Positions 35,501 through 46,146 of a stretch of 64,000 bases of DNA are shown one piece after another. A program made the position numbers and the translations under genes. The notes below the pieces were generated by a model. That model was given only the letters and a program-made list of their open reading frames with translations. It ran no database searches and was not told the origin of the DNA. Each line of letters starts with the position of its first letter. Positions within the stretch are counted from its first letter, which is position 1. The stretch covers positions 3,044,839 through 3,108,838 of the forward strand of contig NC_134515.1 of NCBI RefSeq assembly GCF_027942865.1, given 5' to 3'. Origin of the DNA: Odontesthes bonariensis (taxonomy: Eukaryota > Chordata > Actinopteri > Atheriniformes > Atherinopsidae).

Positions 35501-38500
35501 GCAGAACACCAGCAGAGCCACTGATAACAGGATGACTGTGACAGCCACAGTCAGACCCACAATCAGCCGCACATCTGCAGAAGTTTGACAAGTTGTTTTA
35601 CTCTGACGCCTCCTGCTAAATCAGCTAATTAATCACAGGCTATATGGCTGCAGAGGGAACGCACACACGGTATATCCACATAACAAATGGCTGTGTTAAC
35701 ACGTCATACATCAAAATCCAATTCAGATCCAACATAAACAGTATTCAGGAGACCTGTGCAGTTCCACTTTGCCACGTAGAGACTGAGTTACGGGTTCGGT
35801 TTGAGTTGGAGGTTCTTCAGCGACATGAAAGCAAGACTGAGAAAAACACCCATCTTTGGCTGATGGTGAACAAAAGTCTTACAGTAGGACACAGAAACTG
35901 ATTCAAATACAAGCTTTAATCTATCAGACAGCGTGTGGATGTACCTGTAGATGTTGTTCCTTCATGCTGAGGCGGTACAGACTGGTCAGCTGTTCCAGAG
36001 GAGGCTGAAGGGGCGGAGCTTCCTGATCTGGAGCTGAAACTCTGTGTGGTCGTTGGTGTAGAAGCTGATGGAGCTGCCACAAAGGAAACAAACAGACTAT
36101 AATAAAGCAAAAACAAGATGAAACATAAAAAGAAATTAAATGAGCTTCAAATGTAAATGCTGCTTGAGTTGATTTTGGGAGAAAATAATCAAATAGTACT
36201 TTAAATCTTTTAATCTAAAAAAACATGCTTGTTGTAGTTTGTTTCATTGTTATTGGAATAAAGATGGACGTTACAGCTGGTGGAAAATACAATTAGCAGG
36301 ATTGTTGTATTAAACAGCACATCAGGTAGTTTACAAGCAGCTGTCAGTGACTGATGATAAAACATGTTTTAATCTTCCAGAGACATTCAGAGCATTTTGA
36401 TTCAGTAAAAACTCACCATCTGTGACCGTGATGCTAAAGTCTGTATATTCATCTTTAAAAGTTCTTTTCAGATAACATCTGTACCGTCCTGAGTCAGACG
36501 GGGTCAGCTGTGTGATGGTCACATACAGAACTCCTCCAAATGTTGCGTCTTCATATCCAATACTGTATCTGTCTCTTTGAGCTCTGTCACCATCTGTCTG
36601 AACAAGAATCTTTTCTTCACATTCTCCTCTGCAGAAGGACTTTGTGCTTCCATCGAAGTTAAAGGAACATCCGACTGTCAGAGAGCTTCCAGCTTCTCTA
36701 TAGAAGGCTTCTTCCTGGGTTCCTTTTAGCAGAGCTGTTAAAGAAGGAAAACAAGCAGGAGTTACTTTCTGTGCTGAAGATGATGCAGTCTGATCACTTT
36801 AAAGGGACAGTTCGCCTCTTTTGACATGAAGCTGTATGACATCCCATATCAGCAACATCATTTATGAACATCTTCTTACCCCCTGCTGCGTCCTGTGAGC
36901 AGAGTTCCAGCCTCGTTTTGGTGTTGATGAAGGTAGTCCGGCTAGTTGGCTGGGGTTTAAAAAATAAAGCGTTTTGCTTCTTAAAACAATATGCGTTCAA
37001 AAGAGTAATACATTTGCATCACAAAATGTTTCTCCAGGAAAAAGTCAGAGCTCACAATCTCTTGGCCCTATTTTCTCTCCCTTCATATCCCTGCCTGCTG
37101 CCGCCTGCCGACAGACGCGCCTGTTACGGTGTTTGCTGCTCGGTCTGCACGGTCTGTTTTATGAAGCAAGACGCTTTATTTTTTAAACCCCAGCCAACTA
37201 GCCGGACTACCTTCGTCAACACCAAAACGAGGCTGGAACTCTGCTCACAGGACGCAGCAGGGGGTAAGAAGATGTTCAGAAATGATGTTGCTGATATGGG
37301 ATGTTACACAGCTTCATGTCAAAAGAGGCGAACTATCCCTTTAATCAGTATCACACAGTTCAATCAGTCTGTGGCTCTAACAGCTCATCCAGCAGCGACA
37401 GGAAGTGGATCTTTAAAGAGTCGCTGCTTCATAATGTCCCCCTCTGCAGAGTATTGGACTGACCTCTGTGTCATTTAAATACAACAATCAGTTCATCCAA
37501 GGATGTGATGGCAGGTAAAGAGGAGAACAACAGCTCAATACTTACACTTTTTCCTCAACATGAAACGAGCATTTATCACTTTGAGCACTTTGATATGAAG
37601 CATAAAATATCAGGTTGTTTAAAACATCAGCAGCTGTCAGTGAGAACCGACGCTTTTCTGCAGCTTGAATAGAAACTCACCGTCTGCAACAATGAGTTTA
37701 AACTCTCCTTTGGAAAATCGGGTTGAAGATCTGCTCAAACCACACCGGTACCGTCCTGAGTCAGACGTGGTCAGTTGTTCGATGCTCACAGACAAAACAG
37801 AAGTTTCATAGTTATAATCAATCCTGTATCGTCCGTTTTGAGCTGTGGTTTGATCAGTTTGAATGAGTTTTTTTTCTCCTTCACAGCTTTCTCTGCAGAA
37901 GAACTTCCATGTTCCAGATGAAGTAAAGGGGCATTTGATTGAGATGTCCTCTCCAATGACTTCATAGAAATGTTCCAGTCCGTTAACAGAGCTGCTGTTT
38001 CCAGCCTGCAGAGCTGCAGAAAACATAAAGCATCAACAGTTTTATCCCAACATTTTCTGTCCAAACACAACATGGAGGAAACTTTCTGTCACTGAGACAC
38101 AAAACATGAGCTGGACATCTCATTTTAACTAAGAAACAGTGAGATCATTGGAAAGCTTCAGCAGGAGGAATGGAACACACTAAAGGTTCGAACGTGAGAC
38201 GCAAACCACTGAGAGCTCAACAACCACAATGACTCGCAGCTTATTTTGAGGAAGTAACAAATACTCAAGTCCGAACACAAAGTCAAATGCTCCATCTGTT
38301 CACTGTTAACACGAGCCTCAAAGAAATGACTGGGATAACTAATAAAACAGTTTCCGTATCAGAAATAAATTCCACAAGTAAAAACACATGAATAAATATG
38401 AGGCTTCTGTTTAAAAATGTGAATTTATCCATTAAAACCACTCAACATGACTCCAGTCCTGATGTTTAATCATATGAACAAACGTACGGTGAGACTGAGA

Positions 38501-38569
38501 GTGAAATAAATAAAAATAAATGTACTCACAGAGCAAGAAGAAGCAGAACAAAGTGTGATGGACGCCCAT
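29547..38569 (-). CDS. CD300/pIgR-like receptor with ITIM-like tail, gene 3
   Basis: Minus-strand exons: leader 38530-38569, D1 37681-38013, D2 36417-36734, stalk 35945-36073, TM 35473-35574, tail exon 1 29929-29969, tail exon 2 29547-29663. They total 1080 nt, or 359 aa, in phase with no internal stop. D1 differs from genes 1 and 2 around the first cysteines ([19 protein letters not shown]). D2 is two residues shorter than in genes 1 and 2, with changes at EDATFGG and [10 protein letters not shown], both in predicted loops. The tail equals that of gene 2 (STYQSL, VYSTL), so an inhibitory role is inferred. The tail-to-TM intron is about 5.5 kb because an hAT-like element entered it. Confidence 0.88.
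30205..34860 (-). mobile_element. Degenerate LINE (unit 2), split by MITE and hAT
   Basis: Counterpart of 16205-18990. This copy keeps a little more of the RT start: [18 protein letters not shown] is readable near 30205-30270. The MITE spans 31884-34268 and itself contains the hAT-like insertion. Confidence 0.78.
32291..34127. mobile_element. hAT-like transposon remnant, unique to gene 3 intron
   Basis: The ends CAAGGCCGGATTAA and TTAATACGGCCCT are inverted, with GGCGATGT on both sides (32283-32290 and 34128-34135), an 8-bp target duplication as in hAT elements. The empty site GGCGATGTCTGCGG is intact in units 1 and 3. A plus-strand frame (32650-32961) has [19 protein letters not shown], as in the TTF/ZMYM-like N-terminal part of hAT proteins, and then breaks. 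No catalytic domain remains. Confidence 0.88.
36799..37344. mobile_element. TTAA-flanked fold-back element in D1-D2 intron, gene 3
   Basis: TTAA at both ends, AGGGACAGTTCGCC inverted ends. The right arm is shorter at its inner end than in unit 2, beginning at about 37160. Confidence 0.82.
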
Positions 38570-38579
38570 GTTGAGGCTC

Positions 38580-38702
38580 TGATGGTTTCCTGCTGCCTCT
38601 CTTCGCTCTTCACTTCCCTAACTGAAGGACTTCCTCCTGTAACCACGACAACACATCACTCCTCCTTCCTCCATCAGTCTGTACGTCAGCTGCTGACTCA
38701 TT
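38580..38702 (-). promoter_or_regulatory. Proximal promoter of gene 3
   Basis: Same ETS, RUNX-like and AP-1 block as in gene 1; AP-1 TGAGTCA at 38694-38700. Confidence 0.5.
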
Positions 38703-38764
38703 TATGTGTCACTTTACGTAAAAACTGTTGATCACGTTTGTTCTGTGGGGGTTAAATATCACAG

Positions 38765-39640
38765 CTGATTTATTTTCAAAAAACAAGGTTAACATAAATC
38801 GCGGCTGAGCCGGATGACAACAACTAGACTGTGGAAAAAAACAAAAAACAAACTTGGTGTAACTTGGTGTAACTTGGTGTAACTTAACTTAGCTTAGCTT
38901 GGTGTTGTGACGGGTGAATGGTGAAAGGAATTTACACAGACTGTGAGAAACCAGGAAACTAAATACTGAGGGAACTGATGAGTGAATGGATGCAGCTGAG
39001 AGAATCGACAGGTGAAGTGAATGAACTAATGACCTGAACATGGGGACTGAGGAAACAGAAACTGTGGGGAAAACAATGGCAAAACTAAAACGTGGCAGAA
39101 CTTAAGAACTAAACATGAACTTAAAAACTAAGACATGACATAACCTAAAACATGATGAAACACAAAAGAACTAAAAACATGGAGAAAATCCCATGGACGT
39201 GACAGAGCCCCCTCCCTCAAGGGATGGATCCCAGACAACCCAAAAACCTGTCGGTGGGAGGGAGGGGCCGCCGGACAGTCTGGCCAGTGGACAGTGGAAC
39301 ACAAAAGGACGGGATAGACCCTACCAGCAACAGAGCCAGACAGGGAATGAGCCCCCCCCCCCCCCCCCCATCCCAGGGGCAACAGGAAAAAGGACCAGCC
39401 CAGAGTCCAGGAAAGACACCAGCCAAGCAGCAGCCCAGCGGGTGTGGTTTGGAGGGTAGCACCCCACCCCCGGGACGCAGGGCAAAGGGGGCGTACCCAA
39501 GCCATAAGGGAGGACCCAGGATATGCACGACCCCGGCCCCCCAGCCAGGAGGGGGCCACCAGCCCCCATGGGGATCCAGTTGGTGAACATTTTGGCGGGG
39601 CTTGGAGGAAAAGCACCAGTGGAAGGAAGCAAGCCAAGCA
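38765..39640. repeat. Interspersed repeat with 3-copy VNTR (unit 3)
   Basis: Counterpart of 9437-10190, without its first part. Unit 3 keeps about 400 bp (39190-39600) lost from units 1 and 2, GC-rich with a C18-type run near 39352-39369. Overlapping open frames here on both strands are proline- and glycine-rich by composition and have no recognisable domain. Confidence 0.5.
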
Positions 39641-40900
39641 AAACTGCAGCATCCTGCAAATGGTTCAAGATGAGAGATCAAAAGTTGTAAAAGCATCGGT
39701 TCCTGACCCATCAGTTCATCATAAAAAGACATCCATGTGTGGTTGGAAGAAGAGCTGCATCACAGTGGTTAACAAGCTCCTGTCCCAACCTTTGAAAACA
39801 TGTTGATGGCAGGAAATATGAAAAAAGATATTGTTTTCTTTTTTTTTTAAAGTATCCAAACATTATTGGAAACGGTTCTGTTAGAGCTGTTTAACATCAT
39901 AGAACAAGAAGAACTTCTCAAAGAGGGATCAACAGCTCGCTGTTTATTACAGCTGCAGGTTTGACCCCATCAACGGGACACAAAACAGGGGAAAGTTTAT
40001 CACAAGATGCAGGTCCAACACGCACAGCAGGTAGAGACAAAAGTCCTGAAAACCACAAAGGAAGAGTTGGAAAACCAGGAGCAGGAGGGTCGTAGAGGAG
40101 AAAGGAAACTGATGGAGTGTTTTCATGGAAAACTGTGGGCTGATACCGATGTTACAAATAATAATTTGGCCTCTTAGCCGATATCGATTGTTTATTATCT
40201 GTGAAATAAAAGAAATGTGCATGATAAGAAATGTGAAAACAGTTAGTATTTCAGCCGTTCATCAAAATATGTTTGAATGAGCACAAACTCTTTCATACGG
40301 ATGTTTTAACCAACCTTTATTATAACCTTTCACATGACAACGAACATAATGAATGTGACAAATAAATGCTCCAAAAGCCCTTTTAACTTGTTAAACTCTT
40401 ACCTAATCAATGACTTCTCAGGACTCAATTGGTCCAACAAAACATTCTTGTGAAGAATAAATTGGCTGCTGTTATATTAGGCTGCCCCCTACTGGATATT
40501 AGCTGAATCTCCAGCTGTCAGTTTCAGTGCAAAGACGAGTGATGGCAAAATGAGGCTTTTTGAAGCACTGAATTATTTTGAACCATTGTGTTATAAAGTG
40601 GTTCACTACCTGAAGCTTCATTCAATTCCCTTGGCTGACATCTACTGGCAGTAACGATTGTTGCACCAAATGAAGCCCTGAGAATGTGATGCATCTCTTG
40701 TGTATATAATAACAATATAATAACACTTATGTATGTATGTGTGTTGTACATATGTGATTTTAGTACCTCATTAAAGATTGATTTTACCCATGAAACAATA
40801 ATAATTTAAAAACAATGTGAAAATCTTTGGTTTGTCATTCATATTTTCTTTGGGAGTGTGTTTGGTGTAATAAAGAGGGTTACTTCAGGTGTTTTTATTC
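39641..40900. other. Intergenic, no gene seen (unit 3)
   Basis: The part from about 39930 onwards matches 10080-11000 of unit 1. I see no coding exon. Confidence 0.4.
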
Positions 40901-40919
40901 AAGAAAAGTAGTTTTTGCT

Positions 40920-41100
40920 CAGTAGAAGTGCTCAACCGGTTTCTTTATTTTATGAGACAATTTCTCCAGTTTTGGAAAATACTCTTTCACAGAGAACAGA
41001 GGAGGCTGGTGTGACCAGGAACTGTTTGGCTCGAAATATTCCCACACTTAGGAACGCTTCCTCGATGGTTGCTCCATGAGAGAATAATCCAAAACTCTGA
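40920..41100 (-). pseudogene. hAT transposase C-terminal remnant
   Basis: The minus frame reads PASSVLCERVFSKTGEIVS, the C-terminal dimerisation signature of hAT transposases. Upstream coding sequence is absent. Units 1 and 2 have a deletion over this part. Confidence 0.75.
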
Positions 41101-41465
41101 ATAACAAAAAACGAGAGCCGTTCGTAACGTATAATATGTGTAGAACGGGGACATTGAACCGGGGCTTCGGCCATCTTGAATACACTGAATCGCGGCAAAC
41201 ATTCAAAGCTCCGCCCATCTACCCTGTCGAGTTTGAAGCGTGCTTTGGAGCTTCGGTGTTGGAGGTAACATCACTAGCAAAGTCAATGCAACATCACAGA
41301 AACATTGCTTCATGGAAGTAGGATGTAGAGGATTTGTTGCAAAGTCTGTTGTCTCAAGTGGACAGAGTGTGAGGAAAATAGTGAAGGAAGTGTCAGATGA
41401 GGCAGTAAAGTCCAGTCAGTGGATTTGGATTAGAAGAAGCAATAGCAGCTGGGGGTCAGCAGGGG

Positions 41466-44400
41466 AAGCACTTAGATACCCTCCAAATACCTAACATTGC
41501 GAGATTTATAGGTGCTGATCTTGGGGCAGCTATAACTAAGGAGGAAATATCTATAGCGATCGATCATTTGAAAACAGGCAAAACCCCAGGCCCAGATGGG
41601 CTGCCGACAGAAATTTATAAAAAATTTAAAGATAAATTGCTTTTCCCCTCTTTTCGAAATGTTCTCAGACTCATTTAAAAAAGGAATCCTCCCTGTTTCA
41701 CTAAGAGGAGCTCTGATAACTCTACTGCCCAAACCTGGTAAAACTTGCAACAAATGTGAAAACCCAAGACCAATAAGTCTTCTTAATGTGGATGTAAAAA
41801 TACTTTGTAAAATTTTGGCTAGAAGGCTGGAGCGAATTTTACCAGGCATAATTGATTGTGACCAGAATGGGTTTATTGTAGGTAGACAGGGATTTCATAA
41901 TGTGAGACGAGTGTTGGATATTCTTCATAATCGGGAAGAAAAACCAGACTCTGCTTTGCTATCATTGGATGCCAAAAAGGCCTTTGATAGAGTTGAGTGG
42001 CCCTATTTATTTGAAATGTTAAAAAAGATTTGGCTGTGGGGATAATTTTTGTCGGTGGGTTAAACTTTTATATAACGAATCATATGCTGAAATAATAACA
42101 AATGGAATTACATCTAAATCATTCAAAATCAAACGGGGATGTAGGCAGGGGTGTCCTTTGTCCCCCTTATTATTTATTCTAGCAATTGAACCGTTTGCCA
42201 TTGCAGTGCGGTCTCATGAAAACATAACTGGTATGTCAGTAGGCCAACAGGAACACAGAATTGCTTTGTTTGCTGATGACGTCATTCTCTTCTTGGACAA
42301 ATTAAAAATTCTATTCCGGCCCTGTTAGATCTAATAAACACATTTGGAAGGATATCAGGATATAAAGTAAACAAAGACAAATCTTCATTAATGTCACTTA
42401 ACTCGGAAGAAAGAAATAATGCCGAAAACTCCTTCCAATTCAAAAAGATCGACTGTTTCACATATTTGGGAATTAGGATAGTACCATGTATAAGAGACAT
42501 TGTTCAAGTTAACTACAACCCCATGATAGATTCAATTACTTCCTCTATGGATAGATGGAACTCCTTGCCTTAAAGACATGGTAGGTAATCCTGTTCAGAA
42601 ACACATTTTGTAATACTGGGTGAAATGGTCCGTCTATCCTGAGAGAAATCTATACAAGATGTATTTAGAAAAAGGGACGAAAATAATCAGACCTCTGTGG
42701 CAGCTGCAGGACTGAGAAAAAGCTGACCAATCCGAGATCAGCGGGACGCTGATCTCGGATTGGAGCGCCTACAAAAAACCAATCAGATGCCTCTGCTTTC
42801 TGCCTACGCCCCCCTCTGTCAGCTCCCTGCTCCGTGTGCGCATGCGGTTCTACCGGCTTTGGAGGAAGCACTGACGGAATGGGGAGGGGGGGGTGGAGCT
42901 TAGAGGAGGGGACACTTTTGAATCTTGCTAGCTCTCTTGCTAGCTCTCTAGGATTACCTACCATAGCTTTAATCACTTATAGCAAGAATTAATGGTCTTA
43001 AATGAAATATAATGCCCAAACTTCTGTATTTGTTTCAGAACATCCCATTGCCACCTCCTGTTAATTTATTCCCACTCCTGAAGAAAATTTTTGTACGTTT
43101 TTTGTGGAATAATAGACGACCGAGACTACTTTTATCACTCTTGTACCTACCGTATGATCGAGGAGGCCTTAAGTGCCCCAACCCACTTTGGTATTATTGG
43201 GCAGCTCAACTGAGAACTATGATGTATTATTTTACAGATAAGCCCCTCCCACCTTGGATGAAAATCGAAAACTGCTCAGTGCCTCTCCCTCTCCCTCAAT
43301 AGATATACTCAGCAAAAGTCAAAATGTTGAAAAAAAAGACAAAAAATCCTATAGTCAGAAATATGATTATAATTTGGTATCAGGTTTATTTAGAGAAATA
43401 TTTAGGTGAACCCTCCTCTCTGTCACGCTTCATCCCAATATGGGGTAACCAGTTTTTCCCTCCAGGCAGAGCAGACCCTGGTTTTAAAAAGTGGGCTGAA
43501 AAAGGTTTAAAGACAATAGGAGATCTCATGGGACCAGATGGTGGGATTTTGATGTCATTTGAAGAGTTGATTACGAAGTATGATATTCCACGCAAACATT
43601 TAAATATCTGCAGGTGAGAAACTTTATTAGATCATCTCAAAACCAGTGTTTGTCGATCCCCCCGCTCTCCACTTTGGAAACGGAAATGAAAAAAGATTGC
43701 TCTGGAAAGGGAATTATATCCAAGATATATAACATATTAGCAGAAGGATCCTCTGAGTCTTCTTTGAAGAAACTTGATGCCTGGAGGGAAAATTTACAGG
43801 AGGACTTGACCTCCGAGGACTGGGAAAAAGTATGTGCTGAAGCACAAATACAAACTACCAATACTCGTCTTAAAGTACTCCAATACAATTGGCTAATGAG
43901 GACGTATGTAACACCAGAAAAACTTAGTAAATATAACGATACCATCCCAGACCTGTGTGTCAGGTGTGGAGAGGAGAAGGGGACGTTCTTCCACTGTGTC
44001 TGGGAATGCAGTAAAGTCCAACAGTTCTGGCGGGAGATTAAACAAGCTTTAGAAACTATACTAGGTATAAAATTAGTTCTTGACCCAAATCTATTTATTC
44101 TAGGTTTATATCCTGATAGACACCGCATGTCTAGAAAAATAATCACTGCCCTGGACTTGTGTTTACTGCTGGCAAAAAGAGTCATAGCAATCTCATTGGA
44201 GGAGTACCAGTAAACCAAAAATCATCAACTGGGTTAAGGAAATATCCACAACTTTACCCATGGAGAAGATAACTTACATTATAAGAGAGAAAATATCACT
44301 ATTTCAAAACATTTGGGGTCCCTTTATAGAATATATGGAGAGTGTAGATTTAAGTAATGTGGGTAACGAAGACGAAGAGGCGTAGTTGTTGGTAGTCCTT

Positions 44401-44775
44401 TCTGTGATTTATTTTCTTGTGATATTTTTTATTCTGTATGGATTGTACATCTGAATCTGTATTTTTGAACCATATAGGTACAATAGCGAAATAATATGGG
44501 CTTATTCTTGACAAGATAAAGAAACGTTTACTGTTCTGGTTGTTGTTGTTTCTTTTCTTTTCTTTTTTTTTGCTTTGGTTTTGGTTTTATACTTGTACTA
44601 AGTGTTGCTCTATATTATCTGATAAATATCTGACTTACAAGGAAGGACAATTTGAATATTGGATAATAACTTTGCCCCTGATGTCTCCTAGGATATGAGA
44701 GCACTTTTATTTCTGAATATATGTGTGTTTTGGAAACATGTTAAACTCAATAAAGATAATGTTGGGAAAAAAAGA
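41466..44775 (+). mobile_element. L1-like LINE, 5' truncated, with nested MITE
   Basis: The plus-strand frames carry a reverse transcriptase: NIARFIGADLG and KTPGPDGLPTEIYKKF at the start, then [54 protein letters not shown], and FADDV at the catalytic site near 42270-42285. After the nested element come MPKLLYLFQNIPLP and a C-terminal zinc-knuckle region (LCVRCGEEKGTFFHCVWEC near 43950-44010). The copy ends with AATAAAGATAATGTTGGG and an A-run. Frameshifts, stops and the MITE make it inactive. The domain order matches the fish L1/Tx1 group. Confidence 0.85.
42570..42972. mobile_element. TTAA-flanked MITE nested in the L1-like RT
   Basis: TTAA at 42570-42573 and 42969-42972; inverted ends AGACATGGTAGGTAATCC and GGATTACCTACCATAGCT. 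Taking it out with one TTAA rejoins the L1 sequence between WNSLP and the following region. A perfect hairpin of two 17-bp arms (42727-42743 and 42747-42763) with a 3-nt loop lies inside. Confidence 0.85.
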
Positions 44776-44809
44776 AAAGCAGGGAGCATTTACAGCTGAT
44801 CAATCAATC

Positions 44810-45640
44810 AAACTTTATCTATAAAGCCCTTTTCAGACGTTAAAAAACGTAGCACAAAGTGCTATACATGTTTAAAAGAAGCCCCCATCCCCACCACAGC
44901 ACATACACACAACTAAAATAAACTTAGAAACGTGCGACTGAATACAGAGGAGCCAGGTCAGGAAACACCATCACAGGAGGCCATCTGCACTGGGTGCTGC
45001 TCACGGCCCACAACCAGGACGCCTCCACCCAGTTGTACACCGAGCTAAAGGCCAGCGAGGGGCCCACAGCAGTGGAGCACTGCCGCAGACCCCCCACCTG
45101 GCCAAGCCGATGTTCACCACGAGTCAGAGACATCCCAGCCAGAGCCGATCACAGCCTCCACTGAGGAAACACTGGGAATATGGAATAAAAGCATAAAACT
45201 ACAAAGGCTAAGAACATCAAATAAAGAAATGGATAAAATAACAACAGGAAACAGCTAACAGAAAAAGCCTTAGAATAGATAATTAAAACCTCAGTCTTGT
45301 CCTGGTTGAGCTGTAAGACGTTTTCTGCCATCCAGGAACTGATGCCTAAGACACATTTTAAAAGGGCATCAATTGGCCCTGTGTCATCAGGAGACATGGG
45401 TATGTACAGCTGTGTGTCATCTGCATAGCGGTGGAAATTGATACCATGCCTCCTGGGCACATTTCCGAGTGGGAGCATGTACAAGTTAAAAAGTACGGGG
45501 CCTAAAATAGAGCCCTGGGGCACACCACATTTAATTTCATGGATCCTTGAGGAACATGTGTCCAAACTTAGGAGGAATTTTCTATCTGTGAGATAAGAAC
45601 CGAACCATTGGAGGGCAGTACCAGAGAGGCCGACCAGGTC
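44810..45640 (-). mobile_element. L2-like LINE fragment (unit 3)
   Basis: Counterpart of 14240-15110; minus frame 45149-45565 preserves VPQGSILGPVLFNLY and RYADDTQLY. Confidence 0.8.
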
Positions 45641-46146
45641 AGGGGGTAACTGAACAGAGGTGAAGCAGAAAACAAACAGGAAGAAGAGCTACCAGAAATG
45701 CAAAAACTACAACCCTTTCAAAGTAAAACAGGAAGTATCAGTGAAACCCATCATTAATGACAGAGATTAAACAAATAAAACATAAAGAAGAGTGGAGACA
45801 GACCATCACACATGGTTGGGATCTATTTTCCCAAAAGGTTTATCACTGATCAACAAATCGCTGCTCTTATTGGGTCTATCTGTAGATCATCAGCTGGAGT
45901 TTGAGATTTAATCTTTAGATCCTTTAAAAGAAAAAGAAAAGCTGTAGAAACCAGACACAGACCATCTTCAGTACTTACATCTTCAGTTTAAAAGCACGTG
46001 AGGCTGAAACAAATGGAAATCCACAACAGAGTCCCATTTTTTGCTTGTGAGTTTTCTGAGTGGATTTCAGCCTTTGAATGCAGTTTTCTTCAGGTTGCAG
46101 CAGAAACAGACCCACAGAAACAGAATCCAGCTCTGAATCCACAGTC

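Larger units (their letters stand above)
20032..35895. repeat. Tandem duplication unit 2 (15.9 kb)
   Basis: Collinear with unit 1 and close to it in sequence, including the nested TIR/TTAA elements. It is longer because of a larger fold-back, a 32-copy VNTR and an 1837-bp hAT-like insertion. Confidence 0.88.

Noticed and set aside
36864-37478. 204-codon plus-strand open frame
   Set aside because: It runs through the fold-back arms and the intron of gene 3, antisense to the gene, with no domain.
39128-39806. Several overlapping open frames of 88-174 codons on both strands
   Set aside because: The sequence is GC-rich with C runs; the peptides are compositionally biased and have no domain, and the block is deleted in units 1 and 2.
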